From contig NC_083638.1 of assembly GCF_963576545.1 (NCBI RefSeq), positions 24,142,090 to 24,206,089 on the forward strand: 64,000 bases of DNA. Direction: 5' to 3'. Shown here piece after piece: positions 1 through 11,989 of this stretch. Under the pieces are notes generated by a model that saw only the letters and a program-made list of their open reading frames with translations, had not been told where the DNA came from and did no database searches. Within the stretch, counting starts at the first letter, position 1. The number at the start of each line of letters is the position of its first letter. Source of the stretch: Limanda limanda (lineage: Eukaryota > Chordata > Actinopteri > Pleuronectiformes > Pleuronectidae). Both the position numbers and the translations under genes were made by a program.

Positions 1-429
1 CACAGGTGTTTTTTCGTGGTTAATAACGCAGGTGATCCGTTTTTAATAAACACAACAAATGCGCATTAATTTGATTGTATTTAAAATGGTTTACAGTGTT
101 GTCCTTCAGATATTTTTCTATTCTAATTAAATAATACCATAATTCCTGCATTTGTTTTAGGAAAACGTCTTTAAATCATGACGTCTGCGTAATACGCTGA
201 CAATATCATCCCTCCATCGGCTGTATTTAACTTTTATTCCCTTTATAATAAACTTAATTAATCCCTAACTTTGTGCAGCATAAATATTGTATTAAAAATA
301 TTGGAAGTGATTTCCAAATAATCACAAAATTATTAGAGTTTACATTTTCATCTAAAAAATATCAAAACAATAATGATTTTATTTACAGACCTGCGGATTA
401 ATTGTTTTTTAATTGTCTCGTAACAGCGG
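1..429. other. AT-rich intergenic DNA
   Basis: AT-rich sequence with scattered homopolymer runs and no supportable coding frame. It adjoins the CpG-rich block that begins at about 430. I see no defined element here. Confidence 0.5.
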
Positions 430-1650
430 CGGAATAAAAGGGGAGAGAAAGCAGCTGTATCACGCACGCTGGCACTTTTCACACCGAACTTGTTTCTGAG
501 TCCGCCGAGCTCCACACACACTCCTGCGTAACTGGAGGAGAAAGAGTCCGTAGAGGTGCATCTCCTCTACATGCACATCGCTGCTTTTCATTTATGGCGC
601 ATGAATTCTATACGGGTCAATTCCCCGTGACCTCCAGAGAAAGTTGTTGGGCAGAGCTGATCCCAGTCAGCAGCCTGAACCTGACCCCGGGCCGGGGGGG
701 GGGGGACAAGTGGACCACAGATAGAAAATGTGCGGACGACATGAAGCAGTTTGTGGGAGAAGAGCCGGGGAACGTGTGGGGGGGGAAAGGTAGAACCCAG
801 ACCAGGGACGAGCAGAGCAGCCGGGACGAGCAGAGCAGCCGGGACGCGCGTCACTGTCCCGGTCAATGAACGGTCCCGCGTCGTGGAGTCAAACCCCGGG
901 CCCCAGAGGAAAGTGACGGGACGTGTAAACAACACACACCAAGACCACTGTCAACATCTACACGTTTAACACAACAGTGACAACCACGGGTTTCACGGTG
1001 TTTGGTTAAAGTGAGATCAACAGGCTGAACTGCGTGGATCAACAAAGAGGAAACACACAAACACACAAACAGCCGTGGGTTCGAGCCCCGCGGCGGCGCG
1101 TGAGGATGAGCTTCCGCTGGTTTCCGCGGTGAATCCGGCTCGTACACGCACGCGCCTCCGCCTCCTCTCACTTCGGCGCGTCAGATCCTCGCGGTGATTA
1201 AAGTTTGTAACGATCACGCACACTCTCGCGCACTCAGTTTCACACACACACACGCACGCGCGCCTCGTGGACCCGACGCGTGCACTTTACTTTATGGAAG
1301 TGGTTTTCCATCTGAACCGCGCGCACCGTGCGTGTGTCCACTCCGCTCCGCTGACAGAGGACCACCGCTGCTTCTCTTCCCTGGTGCTGGTGGTCCTGGG
1401 TTGGGTGGGGGGGCAATCGGCAACAAAACCACGCAGGAGATGAACGCGTCGCCCCCCCCCCCCCCCCCCCCCCAGCAGCGGTGCTGCGTGTTGACAAAAG
1501 TCGTGTTGTTTACCTTGAGGGTCCGGGGCCGTGGCGTGGAGGAACCGTGCGTGCGTCCTGTCCTCTGTCGTGCCCGTGCGCGTGAAGACCGTCTCTGAGT
1601 CTCGGGATCTGCGGCACTAACACGCGGCCGTGCGTGAGGAAGAGAGGGAT
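430..1650. promoter_or_regulatory. CpG-rich promoter-like block
   Basis: CpG density rises sharply compared with the AT-rich DNA on both sides, for example around 1080-1270 and 1500-1640, which is the look of an unmethylated vertebrate promoter island. A TATA-like string (GGAATAAAAGG) lies on the plus strand at 431-441, just before the GC-rich part. Frames inside it on both strands translate to low-complexity or unrecognised peptides, so I call no CDS. It could be the promoter and first exon of the gene next to plekha7; by vertebrate gene order that would be C11orf58 or SOX6, but this is inference and the direction is not known. Confidence 0.4.
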
Positions 1651-1660
1651 CCCCGGGTCT

Positions 1661-1661
<1 letters not shown>

Positions 1662-1711
<50 letters not shown>

Positions 1712-1866
1712 GAGAAACTTCAGCTGTCCCACTCACTGAGGAAAAACAAGTGGCTGTTGTAGTTCGCCTACCTGTTCTGTCTCTCTCTCTCTCTCTCTCT
1801 CTCTGTTTCTCTCTGTCTCTCTCTCTCTCTATTTCTGTCTCCCCCCCTTTTCTCTCTCTCTCTCTC
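1662..1866. repeat. CT/GA microsatellite cluster
   Basis: A pure CT run at 1662-1709 is followed by about 70 bases of unique sequence and an imperfect CT-rich run at about 1780-1866. These runs create long false frames on both strands (Ser-Leu or Arg-Glu repeats). Confidence 0.9.
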
Positions 1867-2221
1867 GCTCAGACAAGAGGAGACGGAGCTGATGCTGTCA
1901 ATCTTTGGCAATCAATGCGCGCAGCCATGTCGCAAGTATTCAAAGCATTTCCCGTCGTGCAACATCAGAAAGTGAGTGGCCAGGGCATTGATCTGAGGAA
2001 GGCAAAGAGGCAGGACTACCCCCCCACCCACCCCCCAGCCCCCACTCCTCCTCCTCCTCCTCCCCACCCCTCCTCCTCTCAGACAAGAGATGCGAGAGCG
2101 AAAGAGAGAGAGAGAGAGACGGATGTGTGGTGGAGGAAAAGTGGAGTCAGGGAGGATGGTTACTGGCCGCACTTTATTCACTTTAATAAGCTTTACTTAA
2201 ATGATCATCACTGCACAGGCT

Positions 2222-2226
<5 letters not shown>

Positions 2227-2297
<71 letters not shown>
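2227..2297. repeat. CA microsatellite
   Basis: About 35 uninterrupted CA units just after the CT-rich and CCT-rich low-complexity DNA (2000-2120). Confidence 0.95.
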
Positions 2298-2299
<2 letters not shown>

Positions 2300-2300
<1 letters not shown>

Positions 2301-5300
2301 TTCACTGCCCACCTCAGCGGGACTTCTCTCCTTAGTTCACTTTTTCCCTTTAAGTGACACGTTTCCTTTAGAATAAACCTGATCAGAGAAATGACGCGCT
2401 GACCTCTCCGGAGCTAAAGTGAAAGAGTTTTCAGAGTTTTGCAGGAACAGAGAAAAATGTGTGATGTGAGCTGAGGAGACCAACACGGCGAGAGGAGGAG
2501 GAGGAGGAGGAGGAAGAGTTCAGGGACCGGTTTAGACTTCTGTCATATTTGCATAAAAATCAATCGGCAACTAAAAATACCTCCACCGTGAAGCTCCTTG
2601 GTCTTTCATTAATACGAAGTGAAACCTGATGATATCACTGCAGGTTTTGATTCACTCGCACATCTCCGGATCTCCATTCAGATATTTGCAAATTTCTTGT
2701 CACATTATCCACCGCAGCTTTTCTGGATATTAAAGATAATTATTTGTAAACGTCATCCCGTCCAAAATATATATTCATCTCGTCATGTCGAGCGTTTTAT
2801 AATTGTCCTATTGTTTTAACACTGCGTTGTTGTTCTTAATTTTATCATGAGATAATTAAATTACAACATTTAAAGAACAGGCTAAAAATAAAAGACTTAC
2901 CGCAGAGACGTTATTAATTCGGATAATCACACGATCTAAATTAAGAGACAGATTTAACAAATAAAACGATTAATGTGTAATTGTTTTATTGTTGGTAATG
3001 ACTTCAGATAAATTTAAAACCGAATTTCACAGATTCAATGGCTACATGTATTTTGTATGCATACAATTATTTTGAAGTTACTGAAGCTGTAACTAAAATA
3101 ATCAATATTATGCATCAGTTTGTTAATGTATGTTATTCAGTTAATATTATGTTAGAACAGTAAATGAATCCTATGTTATTTAAAAAAAAATAAAAAGCTA
3201 AAGAAGCCAGGAGCCACAGATCCAAACAGAAGCTTTCTTTCTTTTTCTTTTTACAATTAAAAACACTTCTCTTTTTTGACATGATCCAGATGTTTGAAAT
3301 GATCAGCTGAGCTCAGAGGAGGCCACACACACACGCACACACAAACACACACACACGCACGGAAATAGCAATTGTAAGAACCGTACACAGATCAAAGAAG
3401 AAGTAAAAAAAAGAAAAAATAAGCCGAAGGAAAAGTTGTAATCTAAAAATCAATCGCAGCATTTGGGTGACAGGGACATAAACCTAATAAATGAACACGT
3501 CCCACAGCACTGATTCTCCACCAGTCACTTATTCTACATGATTCTACATGATTCTACATGTCACAAGTGTCACAGCAGCAGATTTACATGCATCACACAA
3601 TAGAAATAAGAAAGTTACTCACACAGAGAGAGCTTCAGACAGCACCACGAAATTCTGATTGTTAACTGCAGAGTCACATAGAGCTGAAAGAGGGAGGAGA
3701 GGCACCGAGAGAGAGGGAGAAAGTGAGTGACAGAGAGAGAGGAGGAGAGAGAGAGACAGAGAGAGAGAGAGGAGGAGAGAGAGAGAGAGAGACTCATCCA
3801 CTACATCACCCCATCAGACTCCAGGAGCATCGCAATGTTCCAATATAGACGCAGCAACAACTTATTATTTCCTCTAAGTTTAAAGTCTCCTTGATTCCTC
3901 TTGTTCACGAAGCTGCAACGTCTGCAGTGTGTGTGTGTGTGTGTGTGTGTGTTTGTGAAATAAATATTAAAGAAAGAAATAACTTACCTTGAGAATAAAA
4001 AACTGTCTATCTTTACTTCTGAACTTGAGCTCCTCCTGACATTGAACGATCTGAAACGATAAGAATCTAATTCTCGCCTCCTCTTGTACTAATGTAATTG
4101 TAAGTAATTATAAATGCTCCCTCACGAGTCTCACTCTGTATTTATCCAGATCCTCGCATGATGCTTCACATGTGATGGCTGCTGCGAGTCTGAAGCTGCG
4201 GACTCTCCTCTCGCCACCCGCACTGAAACCTGAGTTTGACGTGTCTCATGCGCCACCTTTTGGACACTGCGGGAAATGCACATGCCTGTGTATCCTGTGT
4301 CCCGCAGCATCAGATGAGACAAACCAGAAGATGGGAACCACAGACTCCTGCTGTTTTTAAGGTGAATTTTAAATTTTGCTTTAAATTATTCTAACATGTA
4401 TTCCGTAATATTGGACTCTAATAACGACTCATAGTAAAATGAGTCATTATCCATTCAACCAGGCGAGCTTGCTGTGTTTTTTAGACCACATTTCAAAATG
4501 ACAAGCTGATCTCCATCAGAAGTAAAATAAATGATTTATGACTCATTATGTTTACTTTGCTTTAACCTGTGACAGACGATCCCTGGTGGGTTCATCCCAG
4601 CAGGGGTCCACCACATTTATAAAAACTAGAATTTAGGCTTCGCTTCTTCTTCTTCTTCTTCTTCTTCTTTTTTAAACAGAGGTGATGGCTTCTTCTCTCC
4701 GGCTCGGCTGGCAGAGCTGGCAGCCCGCATGAGGAGCGAAAGAAAAGACAGTCCAACTTGTTGGGGGGGATAAGGCAGACACATTTGCATACCCTGTGAG
4801 TCTTTGATGCATCTCGGAAAAATTCAAGTCTAGCCCATAAATATTTGAAAAGGAGAGTGCATGAAAATCAACATTTTTGTTACATTAAATTAACATGTGT
4901 TCTTCTCCTGTTCTGCATGGTTAATTAGAGAACACCATTCAGTCAGTCAGTCGGTGAGGTGTGTGTGTGTGTGTGTGTGTGTGTGGGGGGGGGGGGGTCT
5001 TTGATTACAGTGCACGCGGAGCAGGTTTCAAAGGTGTGCAGCTGATTCATGCTCAGGACCATGGTGATTAGTATTCACAATGAGGATTCATAATTACCTG
5101 CATTATGAAAGAGGAAGAAGGAAGGATAACGTGTGGTGTGAGTTCACCTCCTCCATTCACCAGTCACAGTTTGTCCTAACCCTCTATTTAGCTTTTAGTA
5201 GCAACATGTAAACAATTAATACATATTTATCACTCACTATGAGACAGTTATTAACAGGTAGGAGTGTTTATTAATGGCTTTGTTAACATCAACTATAAAC

Positions 5301-6453
5301 AGTTCATATAAGTTTTGAATTTCAGAATAACACAATAATAGTCATGTAAATAATCATGTGTCCAGAGCTTTAAAAAACATTGATATTGTATTTATATCTG
5401 TTATGAGGGTATTTTTAAGTGTTTATTCATGGCTCTGCCAGCGTCTGCTATGAACAGATTATGAATATCCAATGTCACAGAATAACAGTTCTCTTTGTAT
5501 GAATAGTCTTGTGCTCAGTGTTTTCAGATATATGTTTATAGAGTTGTAAACCCGTCGAACACACACACGGTAAATACGAGCTCTGAACACAAAGTAAAAT
5601 TGTTATGAGCCAGTGTTTAAAAATTAAAACATTTTGCCACCTCCAACATTTATCTCAATACAAGCTGGAGGATTGGAGACGTTACATCTGTATTTAGAAC
5701 GTGTTGTTTCTGAGAACATGTTGCTCTGTCAAAAGCTCATGAAAAAGCATGGTAATGACTTCATTGTGATTTGCTTTATACGGAGTGTAAAAATGTAACG
5801 TACAGTAAGAGGAGAGAAATGACGCAACCCGACACACACTCTGCCGTCGAGTGAGTGAGACGTGGTCCAGTTGTAAAAAGACCAACTTCCACAACAACAA
5901 AAAGAAAACAACAACACAACTTAGTCATTACCCGATGCCAAGTTACACAATTAATTCAAACACTATCTGCATACATGCAAATCCTCTCTCTCCCTCCATT
6001 GGACTTGCAAAGTGGGACGCTCTGTTCTCATTAGTTGACCCAAATCTCTTACTTGTAACTCTGGATTTCATCAAAGTTTAGTTAGGATCTAATATTTCCT
6101 TTCAAGTTAACAGAGAACCACTGATTAATCATGTTGAAATAAGGAGTGCAACATGCCATTTCTAATTATATAGCTATCAGGGACACCACCACACGGACCG
6201 TGCCAACAATACTACAAATATACCAGATACCAGTCTGTACTCGAGTCGTGGATACACGTTGACCAGTACTAGACTTTATGTGACCTATGTTGTCAGCACA
6301 TTATATCTGAGGCTCAATCAGTGAACGTATGAGACGAGTGAATTCTCCTTCTGCAACTGTTGTCGTTTGTGTTTCACCAAAACGTTTTCAAATGGAGGCT
6401 TTGAGATGAAAAGGTTCTTATATTTATTGGATTTATTGGATATCGGATATTCA
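2300..6453. other. Intergenic DNA without a recognisable gene
   Basis: AT-rich DNA with simple repeats: an AGG run near 2490, CA near 3325, three copies of an 11-base unit (ATTCTACATG with T) at about 3531-3562, a GA-rich block at about 3690-3793, GT at 3927-3951, a TTC run near 4645, and GT followed by a G run at 4959-4997. A diverged tandem pair lies at 5264-5520 and has its own entry. Short frames such as 4172-4360 and 5851-6081 show no family features. Confidence 0.5.
5264..5530. repeat. Diverged tandem pair, about 155-bp period
   Basis: The segment starting GTGTTTATTAATGGC at 5264 is echoed by GTGTTTATTCATGGC at 5419. The similarity continues through a TATAAACAG/TATGAACAG block, a CAGAATAACA block and an ATAGTC-like block. 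It looks like two old copies of one unit, possibly part of a dispersed fish repeat. Confidence 0.6.
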
Positions 6454-6461
6454 TGTAGCTT

Positions 6462-6795
6462 TAGGACTGGACCATACGGCTGAAATCAGATTGCGATGAA
6501 AATGTTCTTATCAGTCGATATCAATATGATCATTGTGATAAACGTCACATTATTGTTTCTTTTAAGTTTAAAGACTGATTTTCACTCCTGAGTAAAGGTT
6601 GTGGTTTAAAGTCTACTTTACTGGGCATTGAAAATGACTTTATTTTACAAATCTGCGGTGGAACAACTAGATGTTACAGCTCTTCACTGTGCTTATACAA
6701 AGCATTTTATTGATATATATATATATTGGACTTTTATTAAATGGCTGTTGATTAAATTTATATTGGGAGGATTATTGTTTTATTGCACAGCTCTA
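6462..6795. mobile_element. Decayed hAT-type MITE
   Basis: The left end TAGGACTGGACCATA and the reverse complement of the right end (TAGAGCTGTGCAATA) form an imperfect terminal inverted repeat. They are flanked by near-identical 8-bp duplications, TGTAGCTT (6454-6461) and TGTGGCTT (6796-6803). Eight-base duplications are typical of hAT transposons. The interior (a GCTGAAATCAGATTGCGATG-like stretch followed by GATATCAATATGATC) resembles common non-autonomous fish elements. The short plus-strand frame inside it is not a gene. Confidence 0.7.
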
Positions 6796-6834
6796 TGTGG
6801 CTTTGCTGACTGTATGTAAATTTCCCTTAGCTCA

Positions 6835-6840
6835 GTGTGT

Positions 6841-6876
<36 letters not shown>

Positions 6877-6896
6877 GTGTATGTGTGTGTGTGTGT
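6835..6896. repeat. Interrupted GT microsatellite
   Basis: GT repeat with a few A and C interruptions, immediately downstream of the decayed MITE. Confidence 0.85.
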
Positions 6897-6899
6897 GGA

Positions 6900-8348
6900 A
6901 CAGCTAGATTAAAGAGGAGGCCCAGAGGCATTTGCTTCATTTACAAAGCAATTGCTTTTATGTACAAAAAGCCCAATTCACTGTAGGTATTGTAAAAGCC
7001 GAGCGTTTAAGGAACATGAGATGAATTCATTGTTTAATGTAACACAGCACATTCTCAAAACGCACTTAATCATTTATGTCGGAGGGATTGTGTTCTCTTT
7101 CTGTTATATTACGCCAGTAAACGCATTATTCAATATTTATTATTTCAACACTTGCTCCCAAATGATGCCGCGGCTTTATTACATAAACACTGTGGCTCTG
7201 GAATCAAAGATTTCCACAGAAGCTATTGTTTTAATTTCTGCAAATAGAGCCACTGTGGTGCAGCGTGACTTTAATCCAGCTTTCCCTCTATTCTTTTTAT
7301 AGCGCGCACACACGTTGGGAAAAATATTCAGTGATTCTTAACTCTTCAATTATTCAGCAAATCTCCATTCTATTTCTTACATATTAAAAAATGTACCGTA
7401 TGTGGAGCTGGAGAATGATAAAACAGCATAAAATACTCTTTTGAAATCAAAGCACCTATTGCATCGGCTTCCTTGCTTTTGTATTTGTACAATTGCACTA
7501 CAATCCGGATCCCCACTGTGTTTCCCACTGTAGTCTAATCCTCAGACACTGTCGGCGAGTAACAATCATCTTTATGTGATGGAGATATAGGTATCACTGG
7601 GAATCGCTGTAGGATTTCTCCCTTCTCTGCGGCTGTCGGGGGAAAAGAGTGAATATGTTACAAATGCAGGGTGCAGTGTAGTGAACAATATAGACCTGAG
7701 AACAAGGTCGGACTCCTCAGCAGGGTCTCAATAGGTTTCCTCCTTTCAACCGCAGACCTGCCAGAAAGAAAAAAAAAGAGAAGCAACACAAGTCAAAGCC
7801 TCAGCCTGATCTGTGTCTCTGCAGCTCACTGTAAACACCAGAGCTTTATTCAGCGTGAGCTCTTTTATTTACTGCTGCTTGTTTATTAGCTTTTATGTAC
7901 GTGTAGAAAACCCCACTCTGACTAAGACTCCTGTCAGGAGACTGAGCCGCATGTGTTTAAGTCTCTCCCCATGTGAAGAAGCATTTCTGAAGCCAGTAAG
8001 TATTTAGTAAAGGATTAATGCGGGAGGCCGTGATTGCGTTTAACAGAACAGGACCCAATTATCATAATAGGCCCTCTTTCATTCTCTTTGAAGTCCAGAG
8101 CATAGAATAACAAATGTATATGAACCAGCAGCCAGACGTCAATACATGGAGATGCCACAATTCTCGGCGGAGGGTCTCGGGTGAATTTTTCTGCAGGAGG
8201 AGGGAAAAACATCCCATTTTTACTGCGGAATAAGCAGAACGGAGGATGCGATGGGTCTTCTAGCCACCAGGGCCGGCTGGTGCTGTGGGCCACCGATCCT
8301 GGAGGAGAGATGGAGGCAGGGAGGCTGTGGCTGCTGTGGGAGGTGCAT

Positions 8349-8416
<68 letters not shown>

Positions 8417-9968
8417 GTGTTTTCAAAGCACGGCCGCGGTGCAGAAGAGTGAAAGTAATTACTCTCCAATCAGAGATAAAGATGTCACTTGGGAGGGAAC
8501 TACACAACAGCTCGCTGAGAGAGAGACAAACCAAGGCGAGGGTTCTGCATCCATTAACATCCTGCTTATGCATATGTACTGCAGTGATTTATGATAAATG
8601 TAATAAATATTCGTATTGAAAACTGCAAGATTTGGGCATAAAGGCAATGTCTCACTTTTTTATTTAAAACTTATTCTCACTATTCCTTTCTTTTTGAATC
8701 GCATGTTCTTAGAAATTTCTTTTTACAATTGCAAAGGAGGTAGGGTTCATCATTTAAAGATATGAATTCTGTACTTCAGAATCCAGAGTTATTAGTATCC
8801 ACCTTCTTGGGTGAAAATACACGGAATTAAAAATGCTCTTTTGAGATGGAGAAAGCTTTGAACTTAAGAAACACTTCAAGAAGCCGCTCAGTTTTTTTTT
8901 TGTATTGAAACTTCACCTCCTGTGAGCCCGCCATAGTTTGGTTCCTTTTTCAAATAATAGAAGGAAGTTTAATAGGTCATGGCAATCAATGTGGAGGTTC
9001 AAAGAGAATCCTGGAGCTGTGATGAGTGCACATTTTGTATGTTTCCTTTGTACATGATTGGAATAAAGATTCGTTCAATAAATGCATCGGCGAAATATGA
9101 TGAAGAACAAAGGCTCTTTTGGGTTAAATGTTAATGATTAAATCGATTTTAGGGTTAATTTTCTTAATCAGATTGAAGAATAACAAAACCATGTGGATTT
9201 AAATGTCTAGAAGTGGACAGCAGGAAAAGAACAACACCAATCTGTGGAAGGCAACCCTGTCCTGCTCCTGCAAACACACTTTACTTGTTGCTGTTGAACT
9301 CGATGACTCCCACCTAAACCATTTAGACCCTTATAATTTGTTGGAAATTCTTCCTTCTTTTAAAACTGTTTTTAAATCGGCTCAGTTTGGCATCAAAGGC
9401 TAAGTAAACATTTAGCTTCGTTCCTCTCACAGTTACCGAACTTCATATCTTTGGTTGATTAAATACACTCGTCTGACAGCGTGGTGCTCAACTCATTCAT
9501 GTAGAAATATGAGAAATATCAGGAAATAAACACATTTGTATATGATGAACCAGATGCTGTGTTAATATCTTTAATATTCACATTTTTATAAATTTCCATT
9601 GTGCAACCTCCCCACCCCCCCCAGTCACACAGAAAATATGTTTAGGGTTATTTTTGTCCTGATGTAAGCAAAAATAAAATTCATTTTGGCAAGCTACAAG
9701 GAGACTGGCAGTGCTACCGATACATACACATGATATCTCAAGGGGTTTGGTGTAAGAAAATTATCTGAGTCTTGATAAAAATAGTGACTGTCATGACACA
9801 TTTACTTTCAGCTTGTTCGTAACATTTTGTACCAGAAAAAAACAAGAAAGAAACTGGTAAATGTTCCCAGTTGAGATCCCACTGCAAGTACAAGCCAGTC
9901 AGTCATACCTTGAAAACGCTATACAGTGTACAATTCAAAGTGCAATAACATGTAGAAAATATTTCTTT
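6900..9968. other. Intergenic DNA with repeat-poor stretches
   Basis: No coding gene is recognised. About 6905-7310 and 7990-8260 are non-repetitive and AT-rich, with several homeobox- and POU-like words (for example TTAATCATTTATG and CAATTATCATAATAG), which is the look of vertebrate regulatory DNA; conservation cannot be judged from one sequence. A long CT run at 8353-8414 causes false frames on both strands. Confidence 0.4.
8353..8414. repeat. CT/GA microsatellite
   Basis: About 31 uninterrupted CT units. All frames spanning it (8181-8619 on either strand) are low-complexity artefacts. Confidence 0.95.
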
Positions 9969-11810
9969 TTTATTATTATGAGATTAACATTTGTTAGACA
10001 CTCATAGTTAATAAGCACAGCAGCTCCCACAGTTTTCCTAAGGAAGTTTTTTCCTAGTGCTTCGGAGAGTCGACGCTGTTTGAGCCTCGGAGAGAAATGT
10101 TTTGTCTTGTAAATCTTTACTACGGTTCCTCTGCTGCTTTATGGAGACGTGAAAATGTCCAAAACCAAACTAGATCCTCTTTTCCTGCAGAATCCAGTGG
10201 CTGTCGATGTGGACGAGCACCTCAGTGTCCAGAGATGGCTTGAGCTGAGAAGAGAGGAGGGAGAAACACAGAGTGAGGACACAAACATTCTGAAGTCAGA
10301 GAAGAAGACGTCACAACACAAAGTTTTTATGTTCGTCACAGAAATAAAAGGCCAGACTCTTTCTGTCCTGATATCGATCAGAAGTACATTTTTGCTTTTA
10401 ATCCTTAAACTAACCAAATTGTATTTTTTCCTAGATGTAAATATGTATTAGTCTGGTGAGCCTGTCCCCTAAACGTACACCTACATTTAGTAATGTACTA
10501 ACTTTACTGAATTTACTAAAAGTCACATCAGGGGACAATCGTTAATGATATTATCAGGAGGTTGAAGGCAGAAATAGCTGCCACACAAATATGAAACCTG
10601 TATGATCAGTAAACATGTGAATAACTACACTCACAAAAATTGCAAATTCTCAGTAACTGTAAAACAAGGTTGCAGGACCAGTGGTTGGTGAACAGTTCAG
10701 TGATCTCTGCTCTGGTTCTAGTATTTTTATACCGACACAGAATCTGACGATATGATCCTGAATATCTGATCGCAGAACTCACAAAAACTGACCACAAAAA
10801 CCAAGGACACATCACATCCCCACTAACAGCCGACCTGAACGTGAGGTGAGACGACTCAGGAGAAACAGTTTGGGGAAAAGAAGAATCACACAACAAAAAC
10901 AACAACAATAATAAGCGGAAAAACATGCAGCCACACAAGTTTTTAAGGAATAAAGCCTTCTTATACAGTTCATGATCACATCATGCCACACTGACACCGG
11001 GTCATTTCATGCTTTGACCTCTTGTGACATGCATTATACATAAAGGTCAAAGGTGAAATGCAGCTGGATGGACACTTTCCTACTGTGTGTGTTCATGTAA
11101 TTATTCTACATATGTGTGGACATGTTATTCTTTAATCTCCTCCAGCTTTTCATTTCAGACTTATTTGTCCACGTGGATCCTTTTGCCTCCTAAGTGAACC
11201 ACCACCAATTCAGAAATCAAATGGAGTAATCAGGTGGTTGTCAGGTCTGTCTGATGGAGGTGAGTCTATTTTTAATACGGTGTAAAATGACACTTCCTCC
11301 TGCGTTCACAGTGACGCTGATTTCCAGTGTGTGTGTTTCCTCCGGCTTCTCACTGCCAGGCTACAGATGGGGAGCTAATTGGTGCGGAGGAATGCAGCTG
11401 TGCTGACTGGTGAACTGTCAAGGCGCTAAATCCGAAGGTGTCTCTTTTGTTAATTACACACAATGCTACAAACAGTCCCGCTCCGCGCTGCCTTTTCTTT
11501 CCTCAATCAGCCATAAATATTTTGGCAGTGGTACAAAAAGAGGCAAAAAACAAAACAATTTACACACAGTTATCACAGTGGGACGAGCAGACTGCCTGCA
11601 GATGTTTGTTTTGATTGTAATGGGAGAGCGGAGGCAGGGCTTCCCCCCCCACGATCCAGACGAGACGTGTTTCCCACGATCACAACAGAGCAGCGCGAGG
11701 TGCTAGGGCCCGTCGCAGCCCCCCCCCATGATAGAGAGAATCAGTGCGGCGGCCCCTGGGAACATGAGCACCGGGAAACATGCAACTCAGGCCTTACTTC
11801 GTTTCTCAGG
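9969..11810 (-). other. plekha7: Probable plekha7 3' UTR
   Basis: This stretch follows the plekha7 stop codon on the minus strand and has no coding signal. A canonical AATAAA (minus strand) lies at 9969-9974, and weaker ATTAAA forms occur near 10399, 11132 and 11274, so the real cleavage site is uncertain. The UTR could be as short as about 0.5 kb. Parts of 11230-11700 are repeat-poor. Confidence 0.3.
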
Positions 11811-11989
11811 TTAGACAAAAGTGTAGTGAATTCCGTTGCTTAGAGGAGACGACGGAGCCAGAGACGAAGTAGCCAGGGACAGGGGCGAAGGAGCCAGAGA
11901 CACGGGGGGGAGAGGAGGAGGTGGAGGCGGACGAGGAAGAGGGAGAGGGGGCGGGGGAGGAGGAGCGGGGAGGTTAGCCTGTGGAGGAA
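11811..11989 (-). CDS. plekha7: plekha7 last coding exon: proline-rich tail with PDZ-ligand-like end
   Basis: A long pyrimidine tract and CTCATAG acceptor precede the exon. It completes a GTT codon left open by the exon at 13990 and encodes residues 1240-1297. The sequence has two six-proline runs, then Ser/Ala/Leu/Pro repeats (SLAPSPLSLATSSLAPSSPL), and ends SNGIHYTFV before TAA. T-F-V at the end fits a class I PDZ ligand (S/T-x-V); the relatives PLEKHA5 and PLEKHA6 also end in valine-terminated tails. The short human form described in databases ends soon after the preceding exon, so this exon probably marks the long isoform. No transcript evidence is available here. Confidence 0.8.

Noticed and set aside
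594..869. 91-codon plus-strand frame with a repeated GTSRAAGTSR/DEQSSR-type motif in overlapping frames
   Set aside because: It comes from a short tandem repeat in GC-rich DNA. No domain is recognised and several frames are open at once.
1630..2376. 248-codon plus-strand frame
   Set aside because: Almost all of it is CT, CCT and CA microsatellite translated as Ser-Leu, Pro and Thr-His runs.
8181..8619. Overlapping 137- and 122-codon frames on plus and a 117-codon frame on minus
   Set aside because: Kept open by the CT run at 8353-8414. No conserved sequence on either side.
1..11800. Coding exons of SOX6 or C11orf58, expected by vertebrate gene order
   Set aside because: I looked for the characteristic N-terminal sequences in all listed frames and found none. 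Only the CpG-rich block remains as a hint of a neighbouring gene.
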